Below are positions 36,305 to 49,332 of a stretch of DNA of 64,000 nucleotides, one piece after another. The position numbers and the translations under genes were made by a program. Numbering within the stretch: position 1 is the stretch's first letter; the number at the start of each line of letters is the position of its first letter. Origin of the DNA: Nageia nagi (lineage: Eukaryota; Pinophyta); the NCBI GenBank assembly GCA_050084985.1, contig JBITNC010000001.1, forward strand, positions 184,884,001 through 184,948,000, written 5' to 3'. The notes beneath the pieces are model-generated. The model was not told where the DNA came from. It ran no database searches and worked only from the letters and a program-made list of their open reading frames with translations.

Positions 36305-36767
36305 TGTTAGAAATTGTAATGTAATATTGTGTAATATTTCTCTTTAATAAAAATTCATTTAATGCTTAAAGTATCTTTAGATACCTTAAAGCATTAAGGG
36401 AATAAAAATAGAAAGAAGAATAAATATAAAAAGAGGATAAATATATAAACATATTTAACCTTACCCTTGGGTAAAAGGAAGGTTAAAAGGTGGGTTAGTT
36501 CTTATAAATAGAGAGGTACTCCTCTTATTATCTAACTTGATGAAGCATGGTAATGCTTGTCATGTAGAGTTGTAGGAGTGTTATCTTTTGAGAAAATAAT
36601 AGAATGATGGTTCAAAGTGGATGTACTCCCAAGCGATGTAGGAACCACTATATATCATGTGTTATCTTTTGTATGATTGTTTCTTGCATTGGTAGATGGA
36701 TGAATACTAGATTTGTTGGAGAAACTTCAAGGTGATCTTGGTTATATGGAATCCTTAAATTCCATTA
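36305..36767 (+). repeat. Copia-3 5' LTR
   Basis: Pairs with 40805-41291. Hairpin 36361-36395; CCTTGGGTAAAAGGAAGG near 36463-36481; TATAAATA 36503-36510. Confidence 0.9.
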
Positions 36768-36769
36768 AG

Positions 36770-36782
36770 TGGTATCAGAGTC
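36770..36782 (+). other. Copia-3 primer binding site
   Basis: TGGTATCAGAGTC two bases after the LTR, matching the iMet-tRNA PBS almost perfectly. Confidence 0.9.
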
Positions 36783-37387
36783 ATCCATATTGTGGTCTCC
36801 TCAAATTTCTACTTGGTGATTTTGAGGTAACTCTTCTCAAATTTAAGGTATACCTATTCCCTATTCTTGTTTTAACTTTATTTGAAACTTCATTGGTTAA
36901 TTAATTTCAATTTCTTATTTTTTGAAGTTGAAAGTTGATATCTATACTAACATGATTTTTATCTTGAGAATAATGTGCTCAAATGTAAGGTAAAATTTAC
37001 CTTAATTACATGTTATAAGTGTCTAAAGTTAGATCTAACATATGGTATATGGTTAGATTTTAATATCTTAAAAATTAGTGTATCTAATTTTTCTTCACAT
37101 AGTTAAATCTAGCTTTTGTTAGATTTCCTACATTATACTAAGATCTTATTACAAGTCTCCAAAAATAAAATCATGATTTTTGTAATATAGTTATCTTTTT
37201 GCACAAATATTTTTTACAATATATTTGTAAAAATTAATGTACATGCATGTTTGCATGCATGCAAAATTTGTTTATTCAAAAATATATTTATATAATACAA
37301 TTTTTTATTTTTTCTATATTATATAAATTTTTTGTTTTAATTTAATTTTAAAAAATAATTTTAAGTTTTTTGTATATATTAAAATAT
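36783..37387 (+). other. Copia-3 leader, noncoding
   Basis: AT-rich, no domain recognised. Replaces gag, which would start here in an autonomous element. Confidence 0.5.
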
Positions 37388-37750
37388 ATATATAAAAATC
37401 ATTGCCACCCCAAAGGAAGCATGTGTAGCCAAGGCTAGTGGCCTCCCCAAGGGAGTGTGCATAGCCAAGGCTAGTGGCCTTCCCAAGGAAGCATGTGTAG
37501 CTAAGGTTGGCGACCTCCTTAAGAGAGCTCATGCAGCTGAGGCTAGTGGCCTCCCCAAGCAAGCATGTGTAGTTGAGGTTGGTCACATTTTCAAAGGCGA
37601 CACATGTAGCCAAGGCCAATGGCTCCCCACTTGGGGTAGCACATGGCTAAGGCCAATGGCTCCCCCACTTGGGATGGTGCACAGCTAGGGTTGGTAGCTC
37701 TCCACTTGGAATGGCATGCAGCTAGGGCTAGCAAACCCCTCTAAAAGCCT
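37388..37750 (+). repeat. G+C-rich minisatellite with in-frame 12-residue units
   Basis: At least five 36-bp units from about 37408 to 37590, all in one open frame: EACVAKASGLPK, GVCIAKASGLPK, EACVAKVGDLLK, RAHAAEASGLPK, QACVVEVGHIFK. Units then change to a related 38-40-bp form (GCCAATGGCTCCCCACTTGG) to about 37735. The minus strand also stays open through the array (37314-37619). Base composition is far from that of the surrounding AT-rich element. Whether it was ever translated is unknown. Confidence 0.75.
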
Positions 37751-39830
37751 CCTCTCTCTTCTTGCTAGCCATCACCATCCACCCTTTCTCCTGTTCCTGT
37801 TTGAGGCCAACATTACATGATGGTATTCCTCTATTGTTCCTCTAGTTGCCCAATTGTGGTGTTCCTACCATGCTTTCTTCTTGGCAAATGCAAAACCCTC
37901 ATTTTTTAAAAAAAAATTTTAAGAGTTTTTTTTTATTAAGATATTTTTTAAAAAAAAGGGAAAGTTTCATTTTTTCTTTCCAATATGCCTTAAAAGATGG
38001 TATCTTTTTAGACCAATTTTTAAAAGTGCATAAGTTTATTTTTTAATAAAATAATTGTTATTTTTATAAAAAATACCATTTAAAAATAATATTAACAACT
38101 TCTTAGTGGTTATTTTTAAATTTTTTACATACAAAAGTGTTGTTATGGAATGGAAACTTTTTTTTTTAAGGCATGTTACCTTTTTTTACCATGTGCTGGT
38201 AAGTGTTAATATCAAATTTTTGCAAAATTATATCTTGGACACACATATTTTTTGAATAAAATCATATATTATGTTTATAATCTTATGAGACTAAGTGGAA
38301 AATATTGCAATTGTACATATTTATCTTAATTTATGAAAGCAACTTTTAAAAATGATTAAAGTTACTTGCCACCATTATTGTACAATTATTTTGCAAATAT
38401 TGCAATTTCTTTCAAAATAACATTAGACATATTTAAATCAACTTTAATTGATAGAATTAATTCATAATGTCCAAAATATTGCAACCCTTTGTTTGGTTAC
38501 ATATTAGCATTAATTGTTAATGTCCAATATATTACATCAAATTGCACTTTGTTATGCACACTTTATTTGTGGATATGCATAGTATGGATATGCATAATGT
38601 GATGTGCTCGGATGTGCATAATGTTTGAAATCTAAGTAAAAGTGTCTTTCAAACTTTAATTTGCTATATCCTTCTTGATTACAATGCTATGCAAATTTGT
38701 TGTGGGTGTGCATTGTGTTTGAAGTGAGAATATAATGATAATTCCTTTCAAACTTTGATATGCACAATCCTTATTGGTTGCATATTAGCAATGATTAATA
38801 ATATGCATTAAACACTAAAATTGATATTTGTGTATATATACACATTTGTTATATCAAATAGTTGATATGGAAGTTTTTGAACTTCCAAAATTAATTCTTT
38901 TAAGTAAAAGTTTGTGTAAGCTTTTTTCAAACATTACTATCTTCATTCATTGTGCACATTATTTTTATCCTAGTTGGATCCTTTTTTATGGTTGTGCACA
39001 CATGTTGGTTTGAGTAGAGTTTGTAAACTTACTCAATATTGGAATTGTTGTGCATAATCCTTATATTTTTGGTTGTGCACCTTGGTTAATATACATGTTA
39101 AAGTGAAAGTTAAAAAAAAAAAACTTTCTTCACAAAACTTATTGAGGATATTAATAATGTAATATTAATCTTTCTTTGGAAAAGAAGTGTGCAAGTACCT
39201 TTGAAAAATGTACATTTGTCTCTACATCTATAGAGTTTTGTAATATGCTTCAATTTTTTATAAAGTTACCCTTAAGGGGGAGTAAAAATCTAAGTATACT
39301 TCTATGTTTTTGGAAGAATATCCATGTTGGTGGATTGTACCACATTGCTAGCAAATATAAAATCCAAGCATTTTTTTATCAAGTAAATTTTTTAATGGGA
39401 ATTTGTGTTTAATGTCTATTAAAATAAGACTTCATTGATAAATTTATCCCCAAGAAGGAGTGAAGTAATGCTTACTTCATCCTTAGGAGGGTTGGGACTA
39501 TAAGTACTGGCTTAGTATCTTCGTGATGACTTATAGGGCACTATTTGCCATATTTTACTTTCATGTTGGGAAGTTTTATCTATGATGATGGATTTTTTGC
39601 CATATTGCTTCTTATAGTGTATGGAGTGGTTAAAAAAAATTTTCCTTCTCCATAACTATGTTCTTGGAGTGGTTAAAAAGGTTCAACCTTCTCCATGATT
39701 GTTGAATAATAGAGTGGTTAAAAGGTTTGCCCTTCTTCACATTGCAATCTTTGATGGAAAATTGCATCCTTATTGGATGAATGCTATCTTTTTTCATCAT
39801 ATACATCTTAACTAGTAGCATGGTTAAGAT
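37751..39830 (+). other. Copia-3 interior, noncoding
   Basis: Starts with a CT-rich stretch (37750-37850), then AT-rich sequence with T runs. No pol motifs found in any frame. 39420-39560 matches the 3' noncoding blocks of Copia-2. 39600-39760 has AGTGGTTAAAAAGGTT-like repeats with CCTTCTCCAT, shared in inverted form with Copia-4 (58620-58810). Confidence 0.5.
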
Positions 39831-40045
39831 GGCATCTTGACTAACTCTTGGTAAAGACAAATTTATTTGTTTTGGCATCTTGACTCACTCTTGGTAAATT
39901 CAAGTTTATTTGTTGTGGCATCTTGACTCACTCTTAGTAACGTCAAGTTTATTTGTTATGGCATCTTGACTCACTCTTGGTAAATTCAAGTTTATTTATT
40001 ATAACATATTGGCTCACTCTTGGTAAAATCAAGTTTATTTAATTT
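39831..40045 (+). repeat. 43-bp tandem repeat, five units
   Basis: Units start at 39831, 39874, 39917, 39960 and 40003, exactly 43 bp apart. Each reads GGCATCTTGACTCACTCTTG, GTAAATTCAAGTTTATTTGT plus three bases, with few changes. Lies in the Copia-3 3' noncoding region. Confidence 0.9.
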
Positions 40046-40792
40046 GTAGCTTATGCTTTGTAAATCTTGGCTTTGTGTTTGGTCAAGTTAGCATTTATGG
40101 TTTAAAAATCTAAACTTGTGGTTTAATTATATTATTTTTTAATCATTTGAGACATGGTTAAGTTAACATAGTCACATAAGTAATTTTTTTGGTGAAGTTG
40201 TCATCAAGGGGGAGAATTTAAAATATGAAATATAATATTATGATGACATTTTTATATACCTTAAACAAATACAAAATAATGATCTAAAATAAATAAACAC
40301 AAAAATAAAAAAATTAATTTTTTTTAAATATTGATGATATTTTTTATCCTTGGTTGAGAATGCATTAATATCACTTGATTGATTGTGCATATGTGATGAC
40401 TTGGTATATTTGATCAATTTATGGATGAAATCTATCTTATATGAGTGTATATGATGTATCTAGTTGATCTTATTTTTTGAGCTACTTATAGCTTGCAAGT
40501 TCTTCTTAAGATTGTAGGTTACTTTGGGTATGCATGCTCATAGAAGCTCTTCATTTCAAACATGGTGTTGAATGACTACTCTCATACAAAGAAACCATCT
40601 GTTGTTTAATTATTATATTGTAAAAACTATTTCTTAAAATGTTTAAGTAGTTGAGCCATTGTAGAACCATACATATTCTATTACTTTTTCAAAGATGTAA
40701 AAAGTTCTCATCTCCATTTGTATGTCTTAGAGGAGAACTCTCTCTTACTTTATCTTTCTTCTTTATCTTTTAGACTCTCTACTCAATTTTAT

Positions 40793-40804
40793 ATTAAGGA
40801 GGAA
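40793..40804 (+). other. Copia-3 polypurine tract
   Basis: ATTAAGGAGGAA directly before the 3' LTR. Confidence 0.8.
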
Positions 40805-41291
40805 TGTTGGAAATTGTAATGTAATATTATGTAATATTTATTATGTAATATTTCTTTTTAATGTAAATTCACTAAATGCTTAGAGTATCTTTAGATACCT
40901 TAAAGCATTAAGAGAATAAATATAGAAAGAGGAATAAATATAGAAAGAGGATAAATATATAAACACCTTTAATCTTATCCTTAGGTAAAAGGAAGGTTAA
41001 AGGGTGGATTAGTTCTTATAAATGGAGAGGTACTCCTCTTATTATGTAACTTGATCAAATTTGATAAAGCATGGTAATGCTTATCATGTAGAGTTATAGG
41101 AGAGTTATCTTTGGAGAAAGTAATAGAATGATGGTTCAAAGTGGATGTACTTCCAAAAGATGGAGGAACCACTATACATCATGTATTATCTTTTATGTGA
41201 TTATTTCTTACATTAGTAGATGGATGAATAATAGATTTGTTGGAGAAACATCAAGGTGATGTTGGTTATATGGAATCCTTCAATTCCATCA
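40805..41291 (+). repeat. Copia-3 3' LTR
   Basis: Starts TGTTGGAAATTG. Longer than the 5' copy through small local duplications (TAATATTTATTATG near 40835; AGAAAGAGGAATAAATAT near 40923). Hairpin 40875-40909, TATA-like 41017-41024. Confidence 0.9.
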
Positions 41292-41296
41292 AGGAT

Positions 41297-42480
41297 TAGG
41301 TGGGAGACTTACTTATTCAAAGGTGATATGATTTGGTATGGATCTTAGATGTCACTTACAAATGGCAACACAAATTATCTTCATCCACTGATATGATATT
41401 AGTTGATTAATGTTAAGAAGAAGATTTTATGTCCTTTAACTCATATTTTCCTTTGGTAGTCAGATCTAAAATAGTAACCTCCAAAGGCTCACATTGATTG
41501 GTAGAATGCCTTCTCTTTTGGTGATAAGAATAAAATAGCTCTTGGTTATCAAATTTCAAACTATCATCTTGAGTTTTCCTATCTTATAGCTTAAATAATC
41601 CCTTTTTTATAAGATCTGATAGAATATACCTTGGAGGAATAGGAAAAGTATATGTATGCTCCCTTTATGTGGAAGATCTAGTTAAATCAAGTGCATCATC
41701 CATATTTACATTTTTCTCCTCCTTTTTGGCATAAGGTTTATGACCATCTTTATTATATGAGTTGGATGTATACTTGAGTGTCCCAAGCTCAAGAAAAATC
41801 ATTTCCTTTTCTAATACTCTTTTTATCATTATGCCAAATCCCATTTTAGTATAATCAAGTGTATATTTCTTAATAATTGGAAGGATAAAATCAACAAAAA
41901 TACCACAAATATCATCCTCATCTAATTCAATTCTTATTGATTGCCATACCTTTTTGAATCTTAGTATATATTTTTTGATTGCTTCATTGGGCCCTTAATT
42001 GAGAGCATATAATTTTGTGACTGTAGATTACTCCTTGATATTATGCTCATATTGATCCATGAATGATTTGATGAGTTACTTGAATGAATCAATCAAATTA
42101 GGTGGCAGGTTGTAGAACCATTGGCTAGCATATCCTTTCAGACTTTTGGGGAAAAACTTGGCAATCAACTTCTCTTCAAATCCCAATTTCAATAAGCGCT
42201 CCTCCTAAAAGCTTACAAGATATTGTTTCGGGTCTTGATTTCCACTGAACATCTTGAACTTAGGGGAATTGAGGTCAGGGGTAGGGTAAATTTGAGGATA
42301 TCCTCCAACAAGGGTGAGGTGAATACACCATCATAATCATCCTACTTCTTTTAAGTTTTTTTTTTGTTCTCAATTTTTAACACCCTCTTAGCTATAGCAA
42401 CCTCGTAAGGGTTATGGTTGGTACTTGTAGAAGTTTCCTACATGCATGTAGAAATGATATTGTTTATCATCTTCAAAATT
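41297..42480 (-). pseudogene. Gypsy-2 gag remnant
   Basis: Minus strand. KSLKGYASQWFYNLPPNLID, then SFMDQYEHNIKE and NEAIKKYILRFKKVWQSI (about 41940-42150) form the Retrotrans_gag domain, collinear with Gypsy-1 12700-12930. Stops again stand in Gln positions. The 3' end of gag was separated from the protease by Copia-3. Confidence 0.8.
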
Positions 42481-42653
42481 TTAGGTATCATGCCTTGCAT
42501 TATAGTTAGATATCTAATGTAGTAATCATAAGAATAACATTGAAATCATTATTATAGACATATCACAACATTGATGGTGTAGGATCCATCACAAAATTAT
42601 ACAAGATCTTTCCCTTTAAGATTAAATCATTTGAAAGAGTAGGTTCATGAAAA

Positions 42654-43265
42654 TGTAGATGGAAAAAAATGAATTGTAATAAAGCAAAATACTATTGATC
42701 TACAAATACTCACTGAAATATGAATGAAAATGAATGAGTATTCACTAAAGGGATTAGATTCTCCTCTTCACTAGATATGAGGTATTATACTCGAAATATG
42801 TATGCTACCAAGATGTGAGACTTCATGACTCCAAATTCATGGCATGCACACTATGTGAATATTGCTCTTGCATGATGCTAGTGCTATGCAAATTTTTGGT
42901 AGTAAGAACAAAATCAAGTAATGCAAAATATTACAAAGAGTAGATAACATATCCTAAGATAGGTGGTGTTACAAAACATCATTGTTGTTCAAATGATGTG
43001 ATGCAAATGAGTTGACCTATCTTATATATGATTATTAGATAGGGAATTATTTACTTTAGATCTTCTTTTATATTATAACATTTTGGATCTTTTCTTTTCT
43101 TGAGATTTTTATGTATTACATAACTTGTAGTGCTATTCTAATCGCTTGCACTAATTAAATTGATTATGATATTTTTTTATATTTTCAATACTTTTACATT
43201 TTTACATCTTTAATACCTAAAATATGATTTCTATTTTAATAAAAATAATATTTTAAGTGTCTACA
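42654..43265 (-). repeat. Gypsy-2 5' LTR
   Basis: Pairs with 28629-29240. TATAAAAG on the minus strand at 43065-43072. Ends CATCTACA (minus) next to a TTTTCATGAACC primer-site candidate at about 42640-42653. Confidence 0.85.
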
Positions 43266-43270
43266 CCCAG

Positions 43271-45089
<1,819 letters not shown>

Positions 45090-45112
45090 TGTAGATACCT
45101 TAATTTGATTTT
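45090..45112 (+). repeat. E 5' LTR, first bases
   Basis: TGTAGATACCTTAATTTG matches the start of the 3' LTR (TGTAGATATCTTAATTTG). It includes the left copy of the 17-bp target duplication (45096-45112). Confidence 0.7.
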
Positions 45113-48010
45113 TTTCCTAAAGGGTAAATTGTATTAATAAAAAAAGTATGGAGTTTTATAGAATCTCCATGAATCTTTATACAAAGATATTATTTAGTTT
45201 TCAAACATGCATTAGGATTATAACTATTCTATTGCTACTTTTACCCTAAATTCTTTCCATAAGTATTTACCTCAAAACAAGACTTAGAGAACTTGTTATC
45301 CTATCTTATAAATGAAAGATAACACCATATTTAGTTTTGAAGAATTACAAAGATCCTACTTGATTAGTTTGTATCAAATATTTTCAAACAAAAGACCATC
45401 AGTTCTTGAACCAGTTTGCTTCATTTTGATCACTTGAAGCTTTGTTGCATTTTGTTCTCCTTATTAATTGTATGTAGGAACAAAGGACATGTTGTATTCC
45501 TATTGAAAAAGGTGTCGTACATTTATTTCTTCATGATTTGGTTGAACTCTAGATTCTCCCGTATTTCATAAAATAATGGGTTCAATTCACCTTTTCATTT
45601 TATCACTTCCTCTAGCATTAGGTTGTATAGATCCACATCATTATTTTTCCTTAAAGGAATCCCTTTGTGTCATCCGCTACTCCCTTCCTCTAGTGGAATT
45701 AGGATTACTTGAACCTTAAAACCTAACATCTTTGAGTTTATTATTATGTTACTCTATGCAATTTCCTCCATCCTTACATTAATCCTTTTCTTAACTATGA
45801 ACTCCTCAAGTAATTCATCTTCCTCTAGCATAATGGTTTGGACTTGAGGCATTTCTATTCATCTTTTTTTTGTATCCCTTATTTTTCTTCTAGTTCTTTT
45901 TACAATGGTGATTTATATATACTTCCCTACATTTTCCATGCTACAATTTAACTTTACCCCCTTTTCTTGCTCCTTCATTTTCATTTACGCATTTACAATG
46001 CCCTTTATTTTCTTATTCTCTTTCATTTTTGCATAGTGCTTTAGGATTTTTCCCTTTAAATACCTCTCACTTTTTACCTCTTCTTTTGTTGTCATTTTCT
46101 TCATTACTTTGCATTTCTCCAGTAATCTCCTTAGGTTTTTCCCTATTTTGTACATCTTGTGCCTTCTTTTGAATTTCTTCCAATATTATTTTTAATTCCT
46201 CATCTTCCTATTAGTTAACACCTTCATTTCCTAGTTTATTCTTCATGCTCCTAGTTTTCCTTTGGGAAAATTGAGTTTTGCCTCCATGTTTCTCTTTTTG
46301 GCCTCTACTCGTCCTTTTTTTTTTTCCTCCTGAACCAAATTATTTCTATTTTTCCACAAATTTTTTGCTTCCAAAAGGGTTTCTTCTATGATTCTTTCTT
46401 TTATCATTCTCCTAGCCATTTCCCCCATATCTTTACTCTGCTCATTTTTTTCTTGCATAGATGTTGCATTCTCCTCCCCATTATCTTCCCCACCCATGCT
46501 CACCTTTGTTTTCCCTTTATTTCTTTTTTATATTATATCTCTTATATGTATGGGTTTATTTTTTGGACACAAGTCCTTACTAGATTCTCATTTATCTTCC
46601 ATGGATCTCTTCCCCTCCTTCTTATACCTCAGTACCTTCACTAATGGTGTATTCTCCTCTTCCTTTGAGTTTCTACCCCTAACTTTTTATTCTCCCTTGT
46701 ATTGTAGATTTTACCCCCCATTATAATTCTCACCCTTGGTACCCTCCTGGGTTTACTTTCCAAAGTTCTTTCATAAACACATTTCATCACTCTGCCATGA
46801 AGTGGGCATTAAATTAAGTTTGCTTTGAATTTTCCTATTGATATGCTCAGAGAATTGAAAATAAAGAAGGAAAAATTTACTCTATCTATTTCTCAAAAGG
46901 TGAAGTGTTTTATGAGACTAAAGTGATGGGAAAAAATGATTTTGTACCTTCCTTCGAAAGTGATATATATGATAAGTACATTGACCACCTCCTTCCATGG
47001 CTCTCTAATGTAATTTCTTAAAACCCACATTTGATACTTATCCAATATAACACCTTGAATAAAGGTTTGCACAAACTTGTCTCTAGTTTCACGCTTATAA
47101 AATTTTCCCTCTCCCCTTACTTCAAATCTTGCATTTGGTAAATTTGTGGCTTGGGCTATTATCTTTGTTGAGAAAACTAGCTCCAATCCATTGACATTGT
47201 AGATACCCTCATTTCATGAGTCTGCCACTTCTATTGAAAGTTATTCATATTATCCCTTACATGCATTCATGAATCCTTATAAGACTTATTCACATAGTAT
47301 ATGTCATACTTATTCATTTTACCTAGTCTCCTTTGCTAAGCTTGACTCTCTTCTTACCAAGTCTCCACCCATTTCTAAAGTTGCAGTTTGAGGGTTGGGT
47401 TTCAATTTTGGATTCCTTTTCTTCTTTCCTCTTGAGCTTGTTTTCTAGGGTGAATCATTTAATTTCTTATCATCTCCTTCTCAAGGCTAGCACTAATTTA
47501 TCCCCTTATGATTCTAGATCAACTATGCTATCACTTACTCTCAATTTAAAGTGATGAGTCCAAATCTTCACATACTTCTCTAGATTGAAGCCTTCCATAA
47601 AATCTCAACTCACATAATTTCCATTATTACAATTTCAAAATCACTCTAAATTATCATTAATATCTTTAAATCATCCCTTATTCAATCCCAAAGCTCAATT
47701 TGAAGTCTATCTATCAATGTTTCATGGAAAATTGCAAACTTCTCTAGGGCATCATGTGGTTTGGGTTTCATCACTATTAAGAGGTCAAATAAGGCTTAAA
47801 ATATATTATAGATTCAATATTTTTTCAAGCATGAATATTTTTTTATTAACTTATAATTTCAAACTTCTCTCAAAATCAATGTTGCATTCTCCTCTTCATT
47901 TTTAGCTACAAAGTTGCATCTTCATTTTCATATTTTATTCCAATGCTATATTCTCATAGGGATTACATAGTTTGTAATTTATCCTCATTCATCCCCAGCC
48001 CTCCCTCCTT
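45113..48010 (-). mobile_element. 2.9-kb insertion with 17-bp target duplication
   Basis: TACCTTAATTTGATTTT occurs at 45096-45112 and 48011-48027; E's 3' LTR has one copy at this place. The insert is strongly strand-biased (CT-rich on plus, GA-rich on minus). Its minus-strand 3' end runs into an A run. A 17-bp duplication is outside the range of LTR and most DNA transposons and fits target-primed retrotransposition, though no RT is seen. It contains a minus-strand degenerate frame described separately. Confidence 0.65.
46243..47250 (-). pseudogene. Degenerate repeat-associated ORF (IAQATNLPN...PW...EGRY type)
   Basis: Minus strand from about 47250. EGIYNVNGLELVFSTKIIAQ, then ATNLPNARFEVRGEGKFYKR, REPWKEVVNVLIIYITFEGR and a HHFSLIKHF piece up to about 46893. 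A Lys/Glu-rich tail follows (46243-46503; MEGL-free, NNLVQEEKKKGRVEAKKRN). The pattern (I/F)xxEVxGLP...PW..V...I..Y.T.EGR(Y/F)....HF.LL.H is, from memory, an uncharacterised ORF common in plant repeats; I cannot name a function. Stops and shifts occur; charged low-complexity sequence dominates the C-terminal part. Confidence 0.45.
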
Positions 48011-48027
48011 TACCTTAATTTGATTTT

Positions 48028-48683
48028 CATTTATTTAAAATTTTATTATCAATATTATTGATTTATCTTAATTATTTATGTTATTACCATGATTATTAAT
48101 ATAATGGACTAATGTGTATCTTGTTTGTAAGTAACATGTAGCCCAAGGAGTGGGTGTGACCCAAGGTGTAGGTGATTTATCAAGATAAATTTTGGAAAAG
48201 AGATTCTAAAACTTGATAATGATAATATACTCTTTAGGTGTTTGTCAACATCGCCTTAACAAGATTAGAATTTGTATGCCCTGATTATCTTATGCAAGCT
48301 ATCATATCATTATTACAGGTTGGTAAAGCATTAATCTTTCATTGGAAATATATATCTCTTAAAATAAAAACATCAACAATCCATTTATAGAACACTAAAA
48401 ATCCATTTATTGTAGGGAATATTGCTAACGAACCATTTTCTGTGGATAAAAGCTTTATGATCTGAGATGTATATTCATTAGATCATCCATGTTCATCATT
48501 TGTTCGTTTGTCATAAGTAATTATATGAATTTACATCTTAACAGGCATAAATTATGATATTTATTACATATATTTTGTTACTTTCATTTATTTAAGTGTT
48601 ATACTTGGCCATTAGAGTTACTCAACCTATTGTAGATATTTGGATTATTTTTTATTGTACTTTCTTTATTTTACATATCAACA
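48028..48683 (+). repeat. E 5' LTR, main part
   Basis: Collinear with 62640-63359: shared blocks GGACTAATGTGTATCTTGTT, CCCAAGGAGTGGGT, GATAATATACTCTT, GGCATAAATTATG and TTTTACATATCAACA. Some internal indels. Confidence 0.85.
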
Positions 48684-49332
48684 AATTGGGGAACCCAATG
48701 TATCTTACAAACCATATATTTTTAAAAATAATTCAAGGCATCATATTTTTGTGGAGTCTTACATTGAAAATCCTTGGTTTTGTTTTATTTTTAGTTGAAC
48801 TAATTTTCTACAAAATTAAAAACTCGTATTGCTTTGAAATCATTAGAAAATCAAGGAATTTTATCTTCTAGAAAAATGTTTTTACAAAAAATACTAGATT
48901 TTGAATATCATTTTTATTAATTTGTTGCAATTTTTCATTTTAAAAGTTTTCCCAAACTATAGAAAAATATAATTTAGAAATATTTTTAATTATTTGTAGG
49001 CCTAAAAATTGCATGTTTTTATGAATGTTGAGAAACTTTTGCAAAAAATGTCATCACCAAAACCCTAAATTTTGAAAATATTTTCAATTATATGGTGACT
49101 TATTTCATGATAAAAAAATTATCAAAACCATATGTAATCATAGTAAACAAATTTTTGAGAATAACTTAGGCTTACTGCATGCATTTTCATCCATATTTTT
49201 AGAAGTTTTTAATTTTCAAATAAAATATTTTTAGATTTTCAAGTTGTTTTTCTTCAATTTGTTGAGTTCTAACATCATCAAAATCCACCCAAGTCATATA
49301 TATTCATATAAAGGAAATATTTTTTATTTATA
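48684..49332 (+). other. E leader
   Basis: TTGGGGAACCC at 48687-48697 is the candidate primer site; the tRNA is not identified. The rest is AT-rich noncoding. Confidence 0.4.

Larger units (their letters stand above)
36305..41291 (+). mobile_element. Copia-3, non-autonomous copia-type LTR element
   Basis: A 4.99-kb plus-strand element inserted in Gypsy-2. LTRs of 463 and 487 bp (TGTTAG/TGTTGG...TCCATTA/TCCATCA), a perfect 5-bp duplication AGGAT (36300-36304 and 41292-41296), an intact iMet PBS and a purine tract. The 4-kb interior has no recognisable gag or pol; it contains a G+C-rich minisatellite, AT-rich sequence, a 43-bp tandem repeat and 3' blocks also found in Copia-2 and Copia-4. The LTR shares hairpin, upstream motif and TATA box with Copia-2. 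Probably mobilised in trans by relatives. Confidence 0.9.
28629..43265 (-). mobile_element. Gypsy-2, Tat-type Ty3/gypsy element carrying two later insertions
   Basis: A minus-strand sister of Gypsy-1. LTRs of about 612 bp at 28629-29240 and 42654-43265 run TGTAGA...TCTACA, with flanks CCCAA / CCCAG (four of five). Going from the right: gag, protease, linker, RT-RNase H, second RNase H, integrase, purine tract, LTR. It is interrupted by Copia-3 (36305-41291) and by a 1.69-kb segment (33893-35579); without them it is about 8 kb. Protein blocks match Gypsy-1, for example GTYKIQNLDPL, and all three integrase catalytic residues are changed. Dead element. Confidence 0.9.

Noticed and set aside
36713-36904. 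63-codon frame across the Copia-3 LTR and PBS
   Set aside because: Runs through LTR end and primer site, so it is not a gene.
46388-46726. Hydrophobic plus-strand frames in the CT-rich insert
   Set aside because: Shadow of the GA-rich minus-strand frame; composition effect.
47199-47222. TGTAGATACCCTCATTTCATGA resembling an LTR start
   Set aside because: It lies inside the minus-strand ORF of the 2.9-kb insertion, where it encodes the EGIYN part; no partner LTR.
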